In this document: positions 1 to 7,126 of the stretch, piece by piece
How the letters are laid out: each line of letters begins with the position of its first letter
Numbering within the stretch: the stretch's first letter is position 1
Assembly (NCBI GenBank): GCA_937959375.1
Contig: CALGLS010000518.1
Location: forward strand, 1-13,003
Reading direction: 5' to 3'
From: an uncultured Saprospiraceae bacterium
GTDB lineage: Bacteria; Bacteroidota; Bacteroidia; Chitinophagales; Saprospiraceae
Length of the DNA: 13,003 bases
Translations under genes and position numbers: made by a program
The notes under the pieces: generated by a model
What the model was told of the DNA's origin: nothing
Seen by the model: the letters and a program-made list of their open reading frames with translations, nothing else
Databases searched by the model: none

Positions 1-147
1 CGCGACGAAATTTTCCATAAAATTTGGGGTACCGATGTAATCGTAGGTAACCGAACGATTGATGTTCATATCCGAAAATTACGAGAAAAGATTGGTGACT
101 CTTATATCAAAACGGTAAAAGGAATTGGTTATAAATTTGAATTTTAG
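1..147 (+). CDS. Response regulator, OmpR/PhoB-type DNA-binding C-terminus (partial, 5' end outside window)
   Basis: The window opens inside a reading frame that gives 48 residues before a TAG stop. They read as the end of an OmpR/PhoB winged-helix domain: an IWG turn, then NRTIDVHIRKLREKIG (the recognition-helix region) and the closing wing with KTVKGIGYKFEF, matching the family's usual I-x-T-V-R/K-G-x-G-Y-x-F ending. The receiver domain lies upstream and cannot be seen. The histidine kinase follows 39 bp later on the same strand, so the two very likely form one operon and a cognate pair. The regulon cannot be inferred. Confidence 0.93.
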   Translation, partial: RDEIFHKIWGTDVIVGNRTIDVHIRKLREKIGDSYIKTVKGIGYKFEF

Positions 148-186
148 CGAAGAGATGCTCTAACTTAAACTGAATAACATCTATCT

Positions 187-1239
187 ATGTTGAAAAATGC
201 AACACCAAGGCAGCTAGCGATCTACGTTGCTTTTATTGTTGGAGGCATCTTACTGGCCTGCCTAGTTTTTTTCAATATTTTAGGTCTCATTGAGATTCCG
301 TGGTTGTATATTTTCGTATTTGCACTCATTACCTTTGGAGTAACTTACGTAACGCTTACCTTTGCTTTGCGCAAATATATCTATCGAAAAATTAAGCTGA
401 TTTATAAAACCATTCATAGGCTCAAGCGACAAAGTAAAGAGTTTAATGAAAACAATATTGAGTTGGACACAGACGTATTATCTGCTGTCGAACATGATGT
501 TTCAGAATGGGCTGCTTCTCAAGAAAAAGAGATTGAAAGCCTGCGTTCTTTAGAAGAGTATCGACGCAATTTTTTAGGTAATATTTCGCATGAATTGAAA
601 ACGCCAATCTTCAATATGCAAGGCTATCTTTACACGCTTTTAGATGGTGGTCTTTACGATTCTAAGATCAACATGGATTACCTCCGACGAGCAAGTGTGA
701 ATGTACAAAGACTACAAACGATTGTTGAAGATCTAGAAGTAATTACAAGATTAGAATCAGGAGAATTGAGCCTTGATCTAAGATCATTTAGCATTCGAGC
801 TTTGGCGGAAGAATGCATCGAAGATCATCTGATGATGGCAGAACCTCTTAACATTACACTCCGATTAAAACAAGGTGCTGACAACGACTTTGATGTCAAT
901 GCAGACAAAGAAAATATCCGCCAAGTCATCAATAATCTCCTTGCGAATTCCATAAAATACGGTTCATTAAATGGTACAACAAAAATAGGCTTCTACGATA
1001 TGGGAGAGTACATTTTGGTAGAGGTTGCAGACGACGGAATTGGAATTGATAAAGAAGATTTAAATCACGTTTTTGATCGCTTTTACAGAGTAGATAAAAG
1101 TCGTTCCAGAGATATTGGAGGTTCAGGTTTAGGCTTGTCAATTGTAAAGCACATCATAGAGGCGCACAAACAAACCATCAACCTTAGAAGTACATTAAGC
1201 GTAGGTTCCACCTTTGGCTTTACGCTAGAAAAAGCATAA
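187..1239 (+). CDS. Membrane sensor histidine kinase (PhoR-like HisKA/HATPase_c) with minimal periplasmic loop
   Basis: This 350-residue kinase is predicted to autophosphorylate on a histidine and pass the phosphate to the regulator encoded just upstream. Two hydrophobic helices (about residues 11-33 and 38-60) are joined by only a few residues. A charged, probably coiled-coil linker (about 61-125) leads to the H-box FLGNISHELKTP with phospho-acceptor His135. The ATPase domain has an N-box (NNLLANSIKYG, about 249-259), a G1 box (DDGIGI, 282-287), an F-box (FDRFYRVD, 296-303) and a G2 box (GGSGLGLSIVKH, 311-322), so all catalytic motifs are intact. There is no recognisable PAS domain, and the linker is at best a weak HAMP. 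With so little outside the membrane, sensing is probably intramembrane or through a partner protein. The ATG start lacks a clear Shine-Dalgarno, as is usual in Bacteroidota. The stimulus is unknown. Confidence 0.95.
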   Translation: MLKNATPRQLAIYVAFIVGGILLACLVFFNILGLIEIPWLYIFVFALITFGVTYVTLTFALRKYIYRKIKLIYKTIHRLKRQSKEFNENNIELDTDVLSAVEHDVSEWAASQEKEIESLRSLEEYRRNFLGNISHELKTPIFNMQGYLYTLLDGGLYDSKINMDYLRRASVNVQRLQTIVEDLEVITRLESGELSLDLRSFSIRALAEECIEDHLMMAEPLNITLRLKQGADNDFDVNADKENIRQVINNLLANSIKYGSLNGTTKIGFYDMGEYILVEVADDGIGIDKEDLNHVFDRFYRVDKSRSRDIGGSGLGLSIVKHIIEAHKQTINLRSTLSVGSTFGFTLEKA

Positions 1240-1301
1240 AAAACTCAAATTCAATTTTATACATTACAAGTGTCTAAGCAATGGAATCGAATTTGAGTTT
1301 T
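1240..1301. terminator. Hairpin between convergent kinase and M23 genes, likely bidirectional terminator
   Basis: A perfect 13-bp inverted repeat (1240-1252 with 1289-1301, arms AAAACTCAAATTC / GAATTTGAGTTTT) encloses a 36-nt loop. It starts directly after the kinase stop codon and lies 31 bp past the end of the convergent M23 gene. Read on the minus strand, the stem runs into six T residues, which suits termination of the M23 transcript. On the plus strand the T tract is weaker. The long loop makes this a less classical terminator. Confidence 0.6.
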
Positions 1302-1331
1302 AAAAATTGAATCTTTCCTTTTCTAAGCGAG

Positions 1332-2681
1332 TTATTTAGAGGACGACAATTGCGCCTTTGTTTCCACTTCCGAAAACGACACTTCCTCAACAGCATTCTC
1401 CGTCTCACCTGTATTAGGATAAGCAATTCCGTCCAACATATTTTTCATTTTCTCTTTTACCAATAAGTATTTCGGGCGTTCTTCTTCAGGCATGGGCTCC
1501 GGTGGAGGCAAATTTTGCTTCAAGTGATTAACTTGTTTGCCGTTTTTCCAAAATCGGAAACAAACATGTGGACCAGTTGCCAGTCCTGTAGAACCAACAT
1601 AGCCAATCGTTTGTCCTTGTTTTACGTAAGTACCAACATTGACACCATCCGCAAATTTTGACATATGAAGATATTGAGTCTGATAAATTTCATCGTGCTT
1701 AATTTTGACATAGTTTCCATTTCCACGAGTTCTAGCTCGCTTAGTCACACGACCATCAGCAACAGCAAAAATCGGAGTTCCTCTAGGTGCTGCATAATCC
1801 GTCCCAAGATGAGCTTTTCGACGCTTTAGTACCGGATGGAAACGGCCACGTCCATTATATCGAGATGAAATTCTGGAGTACTTAACTGGAGCTTTCAAAA
1901 ATGCCTTTTCCATGGATCTTCCTTCAAGATCATAAAAACCATTGTGTCGATCATTCTCATAGCGAATAGCGTAAAATTCAGTTCCACCAGTATTGTAAAG
2001 CGCTGCCTTTATTTCCCCAACGCCAACTGCTTTACCATCAATGTAATTTTGTTCAAAAACCAATTTGAATTTATCACCTTTTTGAATGTGGTGAAAATCA
2101 ATCGTCCAAGCCAATGCATCCTCCATGCGAGATGTCAGATCATAACTCAGGCCATTATCCACCATTGTATTCCAAAGCGAAGTTTCAACAACACCAGAAG
2201 CTTCAGCGATTTCAGTCGTAATTTCTCGTTCCACAACCTCAATTGTCTCTTTCTTCAAATCATAAACTACATACCGATACACATTGGGCTCATAAATGAA
2301 GTAATCAGCCCCCTGAGTCGTATCTTTTGTCAAAATGGTATACGGCTTATTCGCCCTCAAATTTCTTACATCAAAAATATCTTTTGATCCTTTCGCAATT
2401 CGATCAATCGTCTGATAGTCAACCTTATGTTCAATAAGGATATCTGCCAAAAATTGATTAGGCTTTAATTTATCTTCAGTTACCTGAAAATGGTTAAACT
2501 CAAACCCATATTTAAGATGAGGTTCCACAATAGGAAAAGCACCAAGCGTATGATCTACGTTAGAATAGGTGGCAGTCTGTTTACCAGGAGAGAGTATAAA
2601 AAAGCCAGCTAAAGAAGCTACGGCTAATATGATAAATGTTGTTTTTGTCCAGTCGGATAAGCTATTGGCTCTTTTAGTCAC
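1332..2681 (-). CDS. Membrane-anchored M23 family (LytM/MepM-like) peptidoglycan metallopeptidase
   Basis: This 449-residue protein probably cleaves peptide cross-links in peptidoglycan in the periplasm. Residues about 13-30 form a single signal-anchor helix. About 60-270 resemble the N-terminal region found in MepM/YebA-type proteins. The M23 core (about 275-390) shows zinc ligands His291 and Asp295 (HLGTDY), His339 (YLHMSKF) and the motif GPHVCFRFWKNG. That last motif normally reads HxH, but here it is His372-Val-Cys374, so Cys would replace the third zinc ligand. A charged, non-conserved tail follows residue 390. The start is GTG at 2679-2681: an in-frame stop lies at 2694-2696, and the next in-frame Met is too far downstream to keep the anchor helix. 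A TATATTTG box lies about 90 bp upstream. The gene is monocistronic. Confidence 0.9.
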   Translation of the reverse strand: MTKRANSLSDWTKTTFIILAVASLAGFFILSPGKQTATYSNVDHTLGAFPIVEPHLKYGFEFNHFQVTEDKLKPNQFLADILIEHKVDYQTIDRIAKGSKDIFDVRNLRANKPYTILTKDTTQGADYFIYEPNVYRYVVYDLKKETIEVVEREITTEIAEASGVVETSLWNTMVDNGLSYDLTSRMEDALAWTIDFHHIQKGDKFKLVFEQNYIDGKAVGVGEIKAALYNTGGTEFYAIRYENDRHNGFYDLEGRSMEKAFLKAPVKYSRISSRYNGRGRFHPVLKRRKAHLGTDYAAPRGTPIFAVADGRVTKRARTRGNGNYVKIKHDEIYQTQYLHMSKFADGVNVGTYVKQGQTIGYVGSTGLATGPHVCFRFWKNGKQVNHLKQNLPPPEPMPEEERPKYLLVKEKMKNMLDGIAYPNTGETENAVEEVSFSEVETKAQLSSSK

Positions 2682-2771
2682 TATGCACTTTTTTTAACGG
2701 TTAACCATTCAAATCTTCATTCTTACTTCGTATTCTTTTAGTTCAACTGGGATCTTTATTTTGAGCAAACT

Positions 2772-2779
2772 CAAATATA
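2772..2779 (-). promoter_or_regulatory. Putative Bacteroidota -7 promoter box for the M23 gene
   Basis: On the minus strand the octamer is TATATTTG, an exact match to the Bacteroidota -7 consensus TAnnTTTG. It would leave a leader of roughly 85 nt before the GTG start. The -33 element is poor: TTC rather than TTG, about 20 nt upstream. The same octamer precedes the TonB receptor gene. Confidence 0.45.
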
Positions 2780-2881
2780 CAAATCTCACCCGAATACCCG
2801 AAATTTTTAACAAAGTGTTGAATCAAAAACTGGTTCCAAGTGATATCATTTGGTCAAAGTCCGGAATGAGTGGACCTTTGG

Positions 2882-2914
2882 ACGTTTACTAAACTTCAAA
2901 AGTTTAGTAAACGT
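2882..2914. repeat. Perfect 15-bp inverted repeat with 3-nt loop
   Basis: The arms ACGTTTACTAAACTT (2882-2896) and AAGTTTAGTAAACGT (2900-2914) are exact reverse complements separated by CAA. Neither strand has a T tract after the stem, so it is not a standard intrinsic terminator, and the LysM gene already has one. It could be an operator, an RNA-processing or RNA-stability element, or one copy of a dispersed palindromic repeat. It lies about 200 bp upstream of the M23 start. Confidence 0.75.
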
Positions 2915-3007
2915 TTCCTCCCCATTTATTCTAACCAAATAAAATCATTTAGCATCCAAAAACTCTATGCGTTTCAAAACCCGCTAGAAGAAAACCAAGG
3001 AAAATCC

Positions 3008-3044
3008 AAAAAGAAAACCCAAGCCTGTTCAACAAGCTTGGGTT
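3008..3044 (-). terminator. Rho-independent terminator of the LysM protein gene
   Basis: Read on the minus strand, the stem AACCCAAGC / GCTTGGGTT (3036-3044 with 3016-3024) has an 11-nt loop and is followed by a T-rich tract of the form TTTTCTTTTT (3008-3017). It sits about 25 bp past the stop codon of the LysM gene, in the right orientation for it. Confidence 0.85.
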
Positions 3045-3068
3045 CTCTTCCTAAAATCAATTTGCCTA

Positions 3069-4835
3069 CTAATTAGACAAATAAATACGCTGGTAAGGAA
3101 TAATAATCTCGTTCTCCTCAAGATCATTAATCAATCTCAAACTCGCCACAGAAACACCATGCTTCTTAGCAATGCTATAAATCGTATCATTCTCTTTCAC
3201 AACGTGATATTTACGCTGAGCAGGAGTAGAAGTAACCACAGAACCAGTATTGATTCGACCACCAGTTTCATTGAAAGCAGTAGGAACATTACCAGAAAAA
3301 GCAACTTGCGAATCTGCAGGACAGTTACAATCTGAAACCTTAATTTGTTGACCAACATAAAGCTTGTCAGATTCACCCATTCCATTCATCTTACGCAAAC
3401 GATCAACCGTATAACCATGCTTTCTAGCAATACCATAAAGCGTCTCATTCTGACGTACTTCGTGGTACTGAGAAACATAATCCGTTTCAATAGGAGTAGG
3501 AGCAGGTTGGTTGGCACGAGTAAGCAATTGCATACAAGGCTTGATTAAACCCTTTCTATTCAAATTGTTCCATTTGATTAAATCCTTGTGTGAAACACCG
3601 TAAATACGTGCAATACCATAAAGGGTCTCATCTTTCTGAACAACGTGAACGCCATACCTTGATTGGTAAGCACAGTTAGAACTGTTCACGACTGGAGTAG
3701 GCTCAACCCAAGTTGTAGTAGGAGCAGGGTTCGTAATAATCACTGGTGGGTTAGGATCAGTTACAACCACGGTCGTATTAGTACGAACCAAAGGACCACC
3801 AATCAAATTACCATTCGAATAATCATTTCCACCACAAGATCCATTCGCTAATGCACCTGTGGTCCAGTCAAAGTATAAGCCTTTATCAATGTCTTTATAA
3901 AAAGTACAGTTTGAAGTCGATACTGGAGGATTATTAGTCACTACAGTTGTTCCAGTATTTACTCTATTTCTTTCTTCGTTAACCGCAGTAACTCTATCTC
4001 GTAAACTTGGCTTTTGGAAAATACTAGACTCTGTTTCAGCCTTTGTTGGTCTCGGACCAGAAGGATTGTCAACCGTTCCAGCTCCAGCTCGGAAAAACTT
4101 TCCAGAACCATTTCTAGACATGGCAGAACAATAGTTTTGAACAAAATCATTTACTGGCTTGCCATTTACCTTAACTAGGGTTTTGACGTTTCTAGCAGCA
4201 TCATTTTCGTTAATACCTGATTTCTCTTCAATAATTCCAATTTCAGGAATGATGATAAACTCAGTATAGTTTCTATCTCCATTAGAAGAAGTCTTGTTAA
4301 ACAAGTATTTCTTTGGACACTCATGTGAAAGTGTTCCTTTAAAGTAAACAGCTGCATTAGAACCTTTTGATGCTAGATCAATTCCATTTGCAGGTTGAGA
4401 AAACTTGTAGCTGAAACGAGCATCTGGCATTGAATACCCAGTGGTCGAAGAAGATACTTGAGCGTATCGGGCCTTTCTTACCATTGAAACATTAAAGTTT
4501 CGACCATTCTTTCGAAGAATGTAAAGGTCTAAATCACCACTGTTGATCTGGCGGACAGTTCTTTCATTGATGGAAAGATCACCACATGACCGAGTTTTAC
4601 TGGGCTTTTTTGGAAGTCGAGTGTCTTTGTCGATAAACGTCTCAAGAATAACTTTTTCTCGATCGTTTAATTTGATGTGGTATACCAATTGAATTTTACC
4701 GGAGTTATCGCCTATGAATTGGTATTCATAAACGTCCATACAGCCTGAATCAAAATCTAAATAGATCCTGTTGCTGTATCCGGTCGTTGCCAAAAGCAGG
4801 GCAAATAGACTGAAAAGAAGATTTGTAAATCTCAT
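3069..4835 (-). CDS. Exported protein with three C-terminal LysM domains
   Basis: From the ATG at 4833-4835 this is a 588-residue protein with a signal peptide (MRFTNLLFSLFALLLATTGYS). An N-terminal region of about 250 residues with several Cys belongs to no family I recognise. A low-complexity Thr/Asn/Pro/Val linker follows, about residues 290-390. Three LysM modules come last, at about 396-440, 457-500 and 543-587, with the typical YxVxxxETLYGIARxYGV and DTIYSIAKKHGV patterns. LysM modules usually bind N-acetylglucosamine glycans such as peptidoglycan. No catalytic domain is visible, so it may be a wall-binding or structural envelope protein. The frame extends upstream to a TTG at 4880 and an ATG at 4865, but the 4835 start gives the most compact signal peptide. 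A terminator follows the gene. Confidence 0.85.
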   Translation of the reverse strand: MRFTNLLFSLFALLLATTGYSNRIYLDFDSGCMDVYEYQFIGDNSGKIQLVYHIKLNDREKVILETFIDKDTRLPKKPSKTRSCGDLSINERTVRQINSGDLDLYILRKNGRNFNVSMVRKARYAQVSSSTTGYSMPDARFSYKFSQPANGIDLASKGSNAAVYFKGTLSHECPKKYLFNKTSSNGDRNYTEFIIIPEIGIIEEKSGINENDAARNVKTLVKVNGKPVNDFVQNYCSAMSRNGSGKFFRAGAGTVDNPSGPRPTKAETESSIFQKPSLRDRVTAVNEERNRVNTGTTVVTNNPPVSTSNCTFYKDIDKGLYFDWTTGALANGSCGGNDYSNGNLIGGPLVRTNTTVVVTDPNPPVIITNPAPTTTWVEPTPVVNSSNCAYQSRYGVHVVQKDETLYGIARIYGVSHKDLIKWNNLNRKGLIKPCMQLLTRANQPAPTPIETDYVSQYHEVRQNETLYGIARKHGYTVDRLRKMNGMGESDKLYVGQQIKVSDCNCPADSQVAFSGNVPTAFNETGGRINTGSVVTSTPAQRKYHVVKENDTIYSIAKKHGVSVASLRLINDLEENEIIIPYQRIYLSN

Positions 4836-5233
4836 AATTAGCTTGTTTATTTTACAATGTTTCATAAAAAGGTGAATCAAATAGTAGCTGGCTTTAGCTC
4901 CATAAAATCAGCTTGGATTCTGTGTGTTTTCAGGGTACATATTGCTATTAGTCATAATGTAACTAACTGAAAATTAGAAAGGTATACCAATTCCCTTTCA
5001 TTTGCAAAAAAATCAACATAATTGTTGTGTCCTTTGCTTAAAGAATTAGTGAAATCATGATTATGGAAGATTATGACTAACAGTTTGTTACAAATCAGTA
5101 GTTCTTCGGACTTTAGAGAGGTAAGGACTTTTTAAACGAGTAATTTTTCCTCTGAATTCGACTTGATGACCAAATTACTATCTGTAAATGCTTCAAATAC
5201 CATCCAAATCCAAATTTATGCCGGATACGCAAC
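4836..5233. other. Intergenic region upstream of LysM gene and downstream of dehydrogenase
   Basis: This gap of about 398 bp lies between two minus-strand genes. It should hold the LysM promoter. A TACTATTTG stretch (minus, 4878-4886) is only a loose match to TAnnTTTG, and the exact match TAAATTTG (minus, 5211-5218) is about 375 bp from the start. An 11-bp inverted pair, TTAGTCATAAT (4948-4958) and ATTATGACTAA (5070-5080), brackets the centre. I found no clear terminator for the dehydrogenase gene and no credible ORF; the plus-strand frame at 5163-5444 mostly overlaps the dehydrogenase antisense. Confidence 0.5.
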
Positions 5234-6214
5234 TTATAAAACCTCGGGGTTCACTACATTTTGGGGTTTTCCATTAAAGAATGCCTTTAAATTATCTGCT
5301 GCGATCTCCATCAGTCGTTTTCTAGCAGCATGGCTAGCCCAAGCAATATGTGGTGTGATGATACAATTTTTGACTTCAATCAAGCTATTTGAATTTACAG
5401 GTGGTTCAACCGAGAGAACATCTAATCCAGCTCCTGCAAGTTGATTATTTTCTAATGCATGTTTGAGATCTGCCTCGACAATTAAACCACCTCGCCCGGT
5501 ATTGATCAAATAAGCGCTTGATTTCATTTGCTTAAGCAGCGCTTTATTGACGATTCCCTCATTTTTTGCACTAAGATTTGCATGTAAACTGATGACATCG
5601 CTTTGCGCGAAAAGCGTATGCAAATCAACTCGATCAATAAAATCAGTCTCATCATCAGGAACACTTTTGCTAGTTGCAATAACCTCCATTCCGAAGGCTC
5701 TGGCGATTTTCGCAGTGGCTCTTCCGATTTTTCCTAATCCGTAGATTCCCATGGTTTTACTTGCTAACTCAATAATCGTTTGTTCTGTGTAGGAGAAATC
5801 TCTTGATTTAGCCCACTTTCCTGCCACAACCGTTTGATGATGTAAAGCGACGCGATTCGTCAACTCTAAAAGCAATGCAAACACATGTTGTGCAACTGCA
5901 GGAGTGCTGTAACCGCTGATATTACATACCGGAATTCCTCTTTTGTTGGCTGCTGCCAAATCAACATTATTATAGCCTGTTGCCAATACACAGATGCATT
6001 CAAGCTCAGGCAGTGCAGCGATCGTTTTAGCGCTTAATATCGTCTTATTGGCCATAACCACCTTGGCCCCCTGTGCTCTTGTCACAATTTCATCTTCAGG
6101 GGTATGCTCATAAATGTTGGTTTGGGCAACAGCCGTTATAGATTCCCAGCTCAAATCTCCTGGGTTAAGCGTATAACCATCCAAAATAACTATTGTAGGT
6201 TTTTCAATTGCCAT
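5234..6214 (-). CDS. D-isomer-specific 2-hydroxyacid dehydrogenase (glycerate/hydroxypyruvate dehydrogenase-like)
   Basis: This 326-residue cytoplasmic enzyme interconverts a 2-oxoacid and a D-2-hydroxyacid with NAD(P). The Rossmann motif GLGKIG is at 159-164. The catalytic Arg241 (NTGRGG), Glu270 (LSVEPP) and His289 (TPHIAW) are all present, and the length is normal for the family. CNISGYSTPAVAQHVFALLL (97-116) resembles the glycerate/hydroxypyruvate reductase branch. The residues after the second Rossmann strand (ATSKS) do not settle NAD against NADP. Its ATG lies inside the 3' end of the upstream lipoprotein gene (11-bp overlap, AATGGCAATTGA), so the two are probably translationally coupled. 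Exact substrate is uncertain; a D-lactate or phosphoglycerate dehydrogenase role cannot be excluded. Confidence 0.92.
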   Translation of the reverse strand: MAIEKPTIVILDGYTLNPGDLSWESITAVAQTNIYEHTPEDEIVTRAQGAKVVMANKTILSAKTIAALPELECICVLATGYNNVDLAAANKRGIPVCNISGYSTPAVAQHVFALLLELTNRVALHHQTVVAGKWAKSRDFSYTEQTIIELASKTMGIYGLGKIGRATAKIARAFGMEVIATSKSVPDDETDFIDRVDLHTLFAQSDVISLHANLSAKNEGIVNKALLKQMKSSAYLINTGRGGLIVEADLKHALENNQLAGAGLDVLSVEPPVNSNSLIEVKNCIITPHIAWASHAARKRLMEIAADNLKAFFNGKPQNVVNPEVL

Positions 6215-6758
6215 TGTTAATTGAGTATTTTTTTAGTTCTAATTCAAGAAAAGCATGAAGTTCTGGCGTCCAATGTGCTGAGTTTAGTGTAGAACGGAAG
6301 GCCTCATTTTTTGAGGGTTTATTTGGAAAAATTAAAAGTTTGCCTGATTGATGCTGCCCCAATAGAGTAAGTAAATGTTCAAAATCTTCCTGCTCCAAAG
6401 CTTTATCCAATTGAATCATTGGAAAAGTAGCTTGGTTTGGAATAGCTGTTATCTTTTGTTTTTTCAGATGAAAAGGAGAAGAGAAAACTACTTTATTAGG
6501 GTCATTTTGATTGAATTTCCATTCAAACAGGCCGATAGGGTAGTTGACATCATTGATTAGCTGGAAGGTTTTGAATTGATTATCAGTGTTTTGCCAAACT
6601 TCCAAAACGTTTTCTGATTTAAATATCAGCAGATCAAGACTGAGAGTATCTACGATTGTAGGAGGAGAACTCAGGACAACTTGCTCTGAAACCTCCGGTT
6701 CTGTTCCACAAGAAGTCATTAGTATAAAGAATAAAGTAAAAATGAAGTAAATTCTCAA
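6204..6758 (-). CDS. Small lipoprotein, possibly a degenerate YkuD/YafK-like protein
   Basis: This 184-residue protein begins MRIYFIFTLFFILMTSCGTE, a lipoprotein signal with the lipid-attachment Cys17. About residues 43-82 read LLIFKSENVLEVW, then KTFQLI, then YPIGLFEW. This reminds me of the start of YkuD/YafK L,D-transpeptidase domains (I-x-K-S-E-x-x-L-x-x-W ... P-x-G-x-F). The catalytic HG...SxGC segment is missing: Cys17 is the only cysteine, so the protein would not be an active transpeptidase. This assignment is an inference from memory. The start appears to be TTG at 6756-6758: an in-frame stop lies three codons upstream, and the first in-frame ATG (residue 14) would remove the signal. 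It overlaps the dehydrogenase gene by 11 bp. Function unknown. Confidence 0.75.
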   Translation of the reverse strand: MRIYFIFTLFFILMTSCGTEPEVSEQVVLSSPPTIVDTLSLDLLIFKSENVLEVWQNTDNQFKTFQLINDVNYPIGLFEWKFNQNDPNKVVFSSPFHLKKQKITAIPNQATFPMIQLDKALEQEDFEHLLTLLGQHQSGKLLIFPNKPSKNEAFRSTLNSAHWTPELHAFLELELKKYSINNGN

Positions 6759-6775
6759 GAGCGTATGTTAATTTA

Positions 6776-6931
6776 AGAGCATGTTTAAATTTAGTTTCCT
6801 ATGAAAATCAAGAGTTTATGGTTCTCGCTAACAATTTTTTAATGAGTTTAGCAAGCTAACTGAATTCTAAAATTGGACGCGAGGTTCATAAAACATTGAT
6901 TTGCAATTAAATGGAAATTTTAACATGCTCT
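6776..6931. repeat. Inverted-repeat-bounded 156-bp segment, MITE-like candidate
   Basis: AGAGCATGTTTAAATTT (6776-6792) and AAATTTTAACATGCTCT (6915-6931) are reverse complements at 16 of 17 positions. They bound a non-coding 156-bp segment. A related copy, AGAGCGTATGTTAATTT, lies at 6758-6774 beside the left arm. Short terminal inverted repeats around a gene-free core fit a miniature inverted-repeat element or insertion-sequence remnant. I see no convincing target-site duplication, so a regulatory origin is also possible. Confidence 0.4.
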
Positions 6932-7051
6932 AAGATGGACAAATGCGAAACTTTAAAATTGGGTTACGATAATTTTTAGCAATACACCAGATCAATCAAG
7001 TTTTGTTTTAAGAATGACAAATTTAAATGAAGTGACTTAACCTTAAAGAAT

Positions 7052-7059
7052 TATATTTG
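7052..7059 (+). promoter_or_regulatory. Putative Bacteroidota -7 promoter box for the TonB-dependent receptor
   Basis: TATATTTG exactly matches TAnnTTTG. It sits 67 bp before the ATG at 7127, implying a leader of about 60 nt. This favours 7127 over the TTG codon at 7082 as the start. No good TTG -33 element is visible 17-23 nt upstream. Confidence 0.5.
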
Positions 7060-7126
7060 TGTTCTTTTCAAATTAAATTCTTTGATCGCATCAAAGAACC
7101 ACAACAAATTACTGAATTTCAAATTC

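Larger units (their letters stand above)
2682..3068. other. Intergenic region upstream of M23 gene and downstream of LysM gene
   Basis: This 387-bp gap has no convincing gene. It holds the putative M23 promoter box (2772-2779), the small palindrome GGTTAACC (2699-2706), a perfect 15-bp hairpin (2882-2914) and the LysM-gene terminator (3008-3044). A 68-codon plus-strand frame at 2870-3076 runs through both hairpins and is not credible as a gene. Confidence 0.6.
6759..7126. other. Divergent intergenic region between lipoprotein operon and TonB receptor
   Basis: This AT-rich 368-bp gap separates a minus-strand operon from a plus-strand gene. It carries the inverted-repeat pair at 6776-6931, a related half-repeat at 6758-6774 touching the lipoprotein start, a minus-strand TAAATTTG box (7018-7025) and a plus-strand TATATTTG box (7052-7059). 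No ORF in it looks real. Confidence 0.55.

Noticed and set aside
2870..3076. 68-codon plus-strand ORF
   Set aside because: It runs through a perfect hairpin and the LysM terminator and ends inside the LysM gene on the other strand.
7082..7126. Upstream TTG start for the TonB receptor
   Set aside because: It would put 15 polar residues before the signal peptide and leave almost no leader after the TATATTTG box; the ATG at 7127 fits better.
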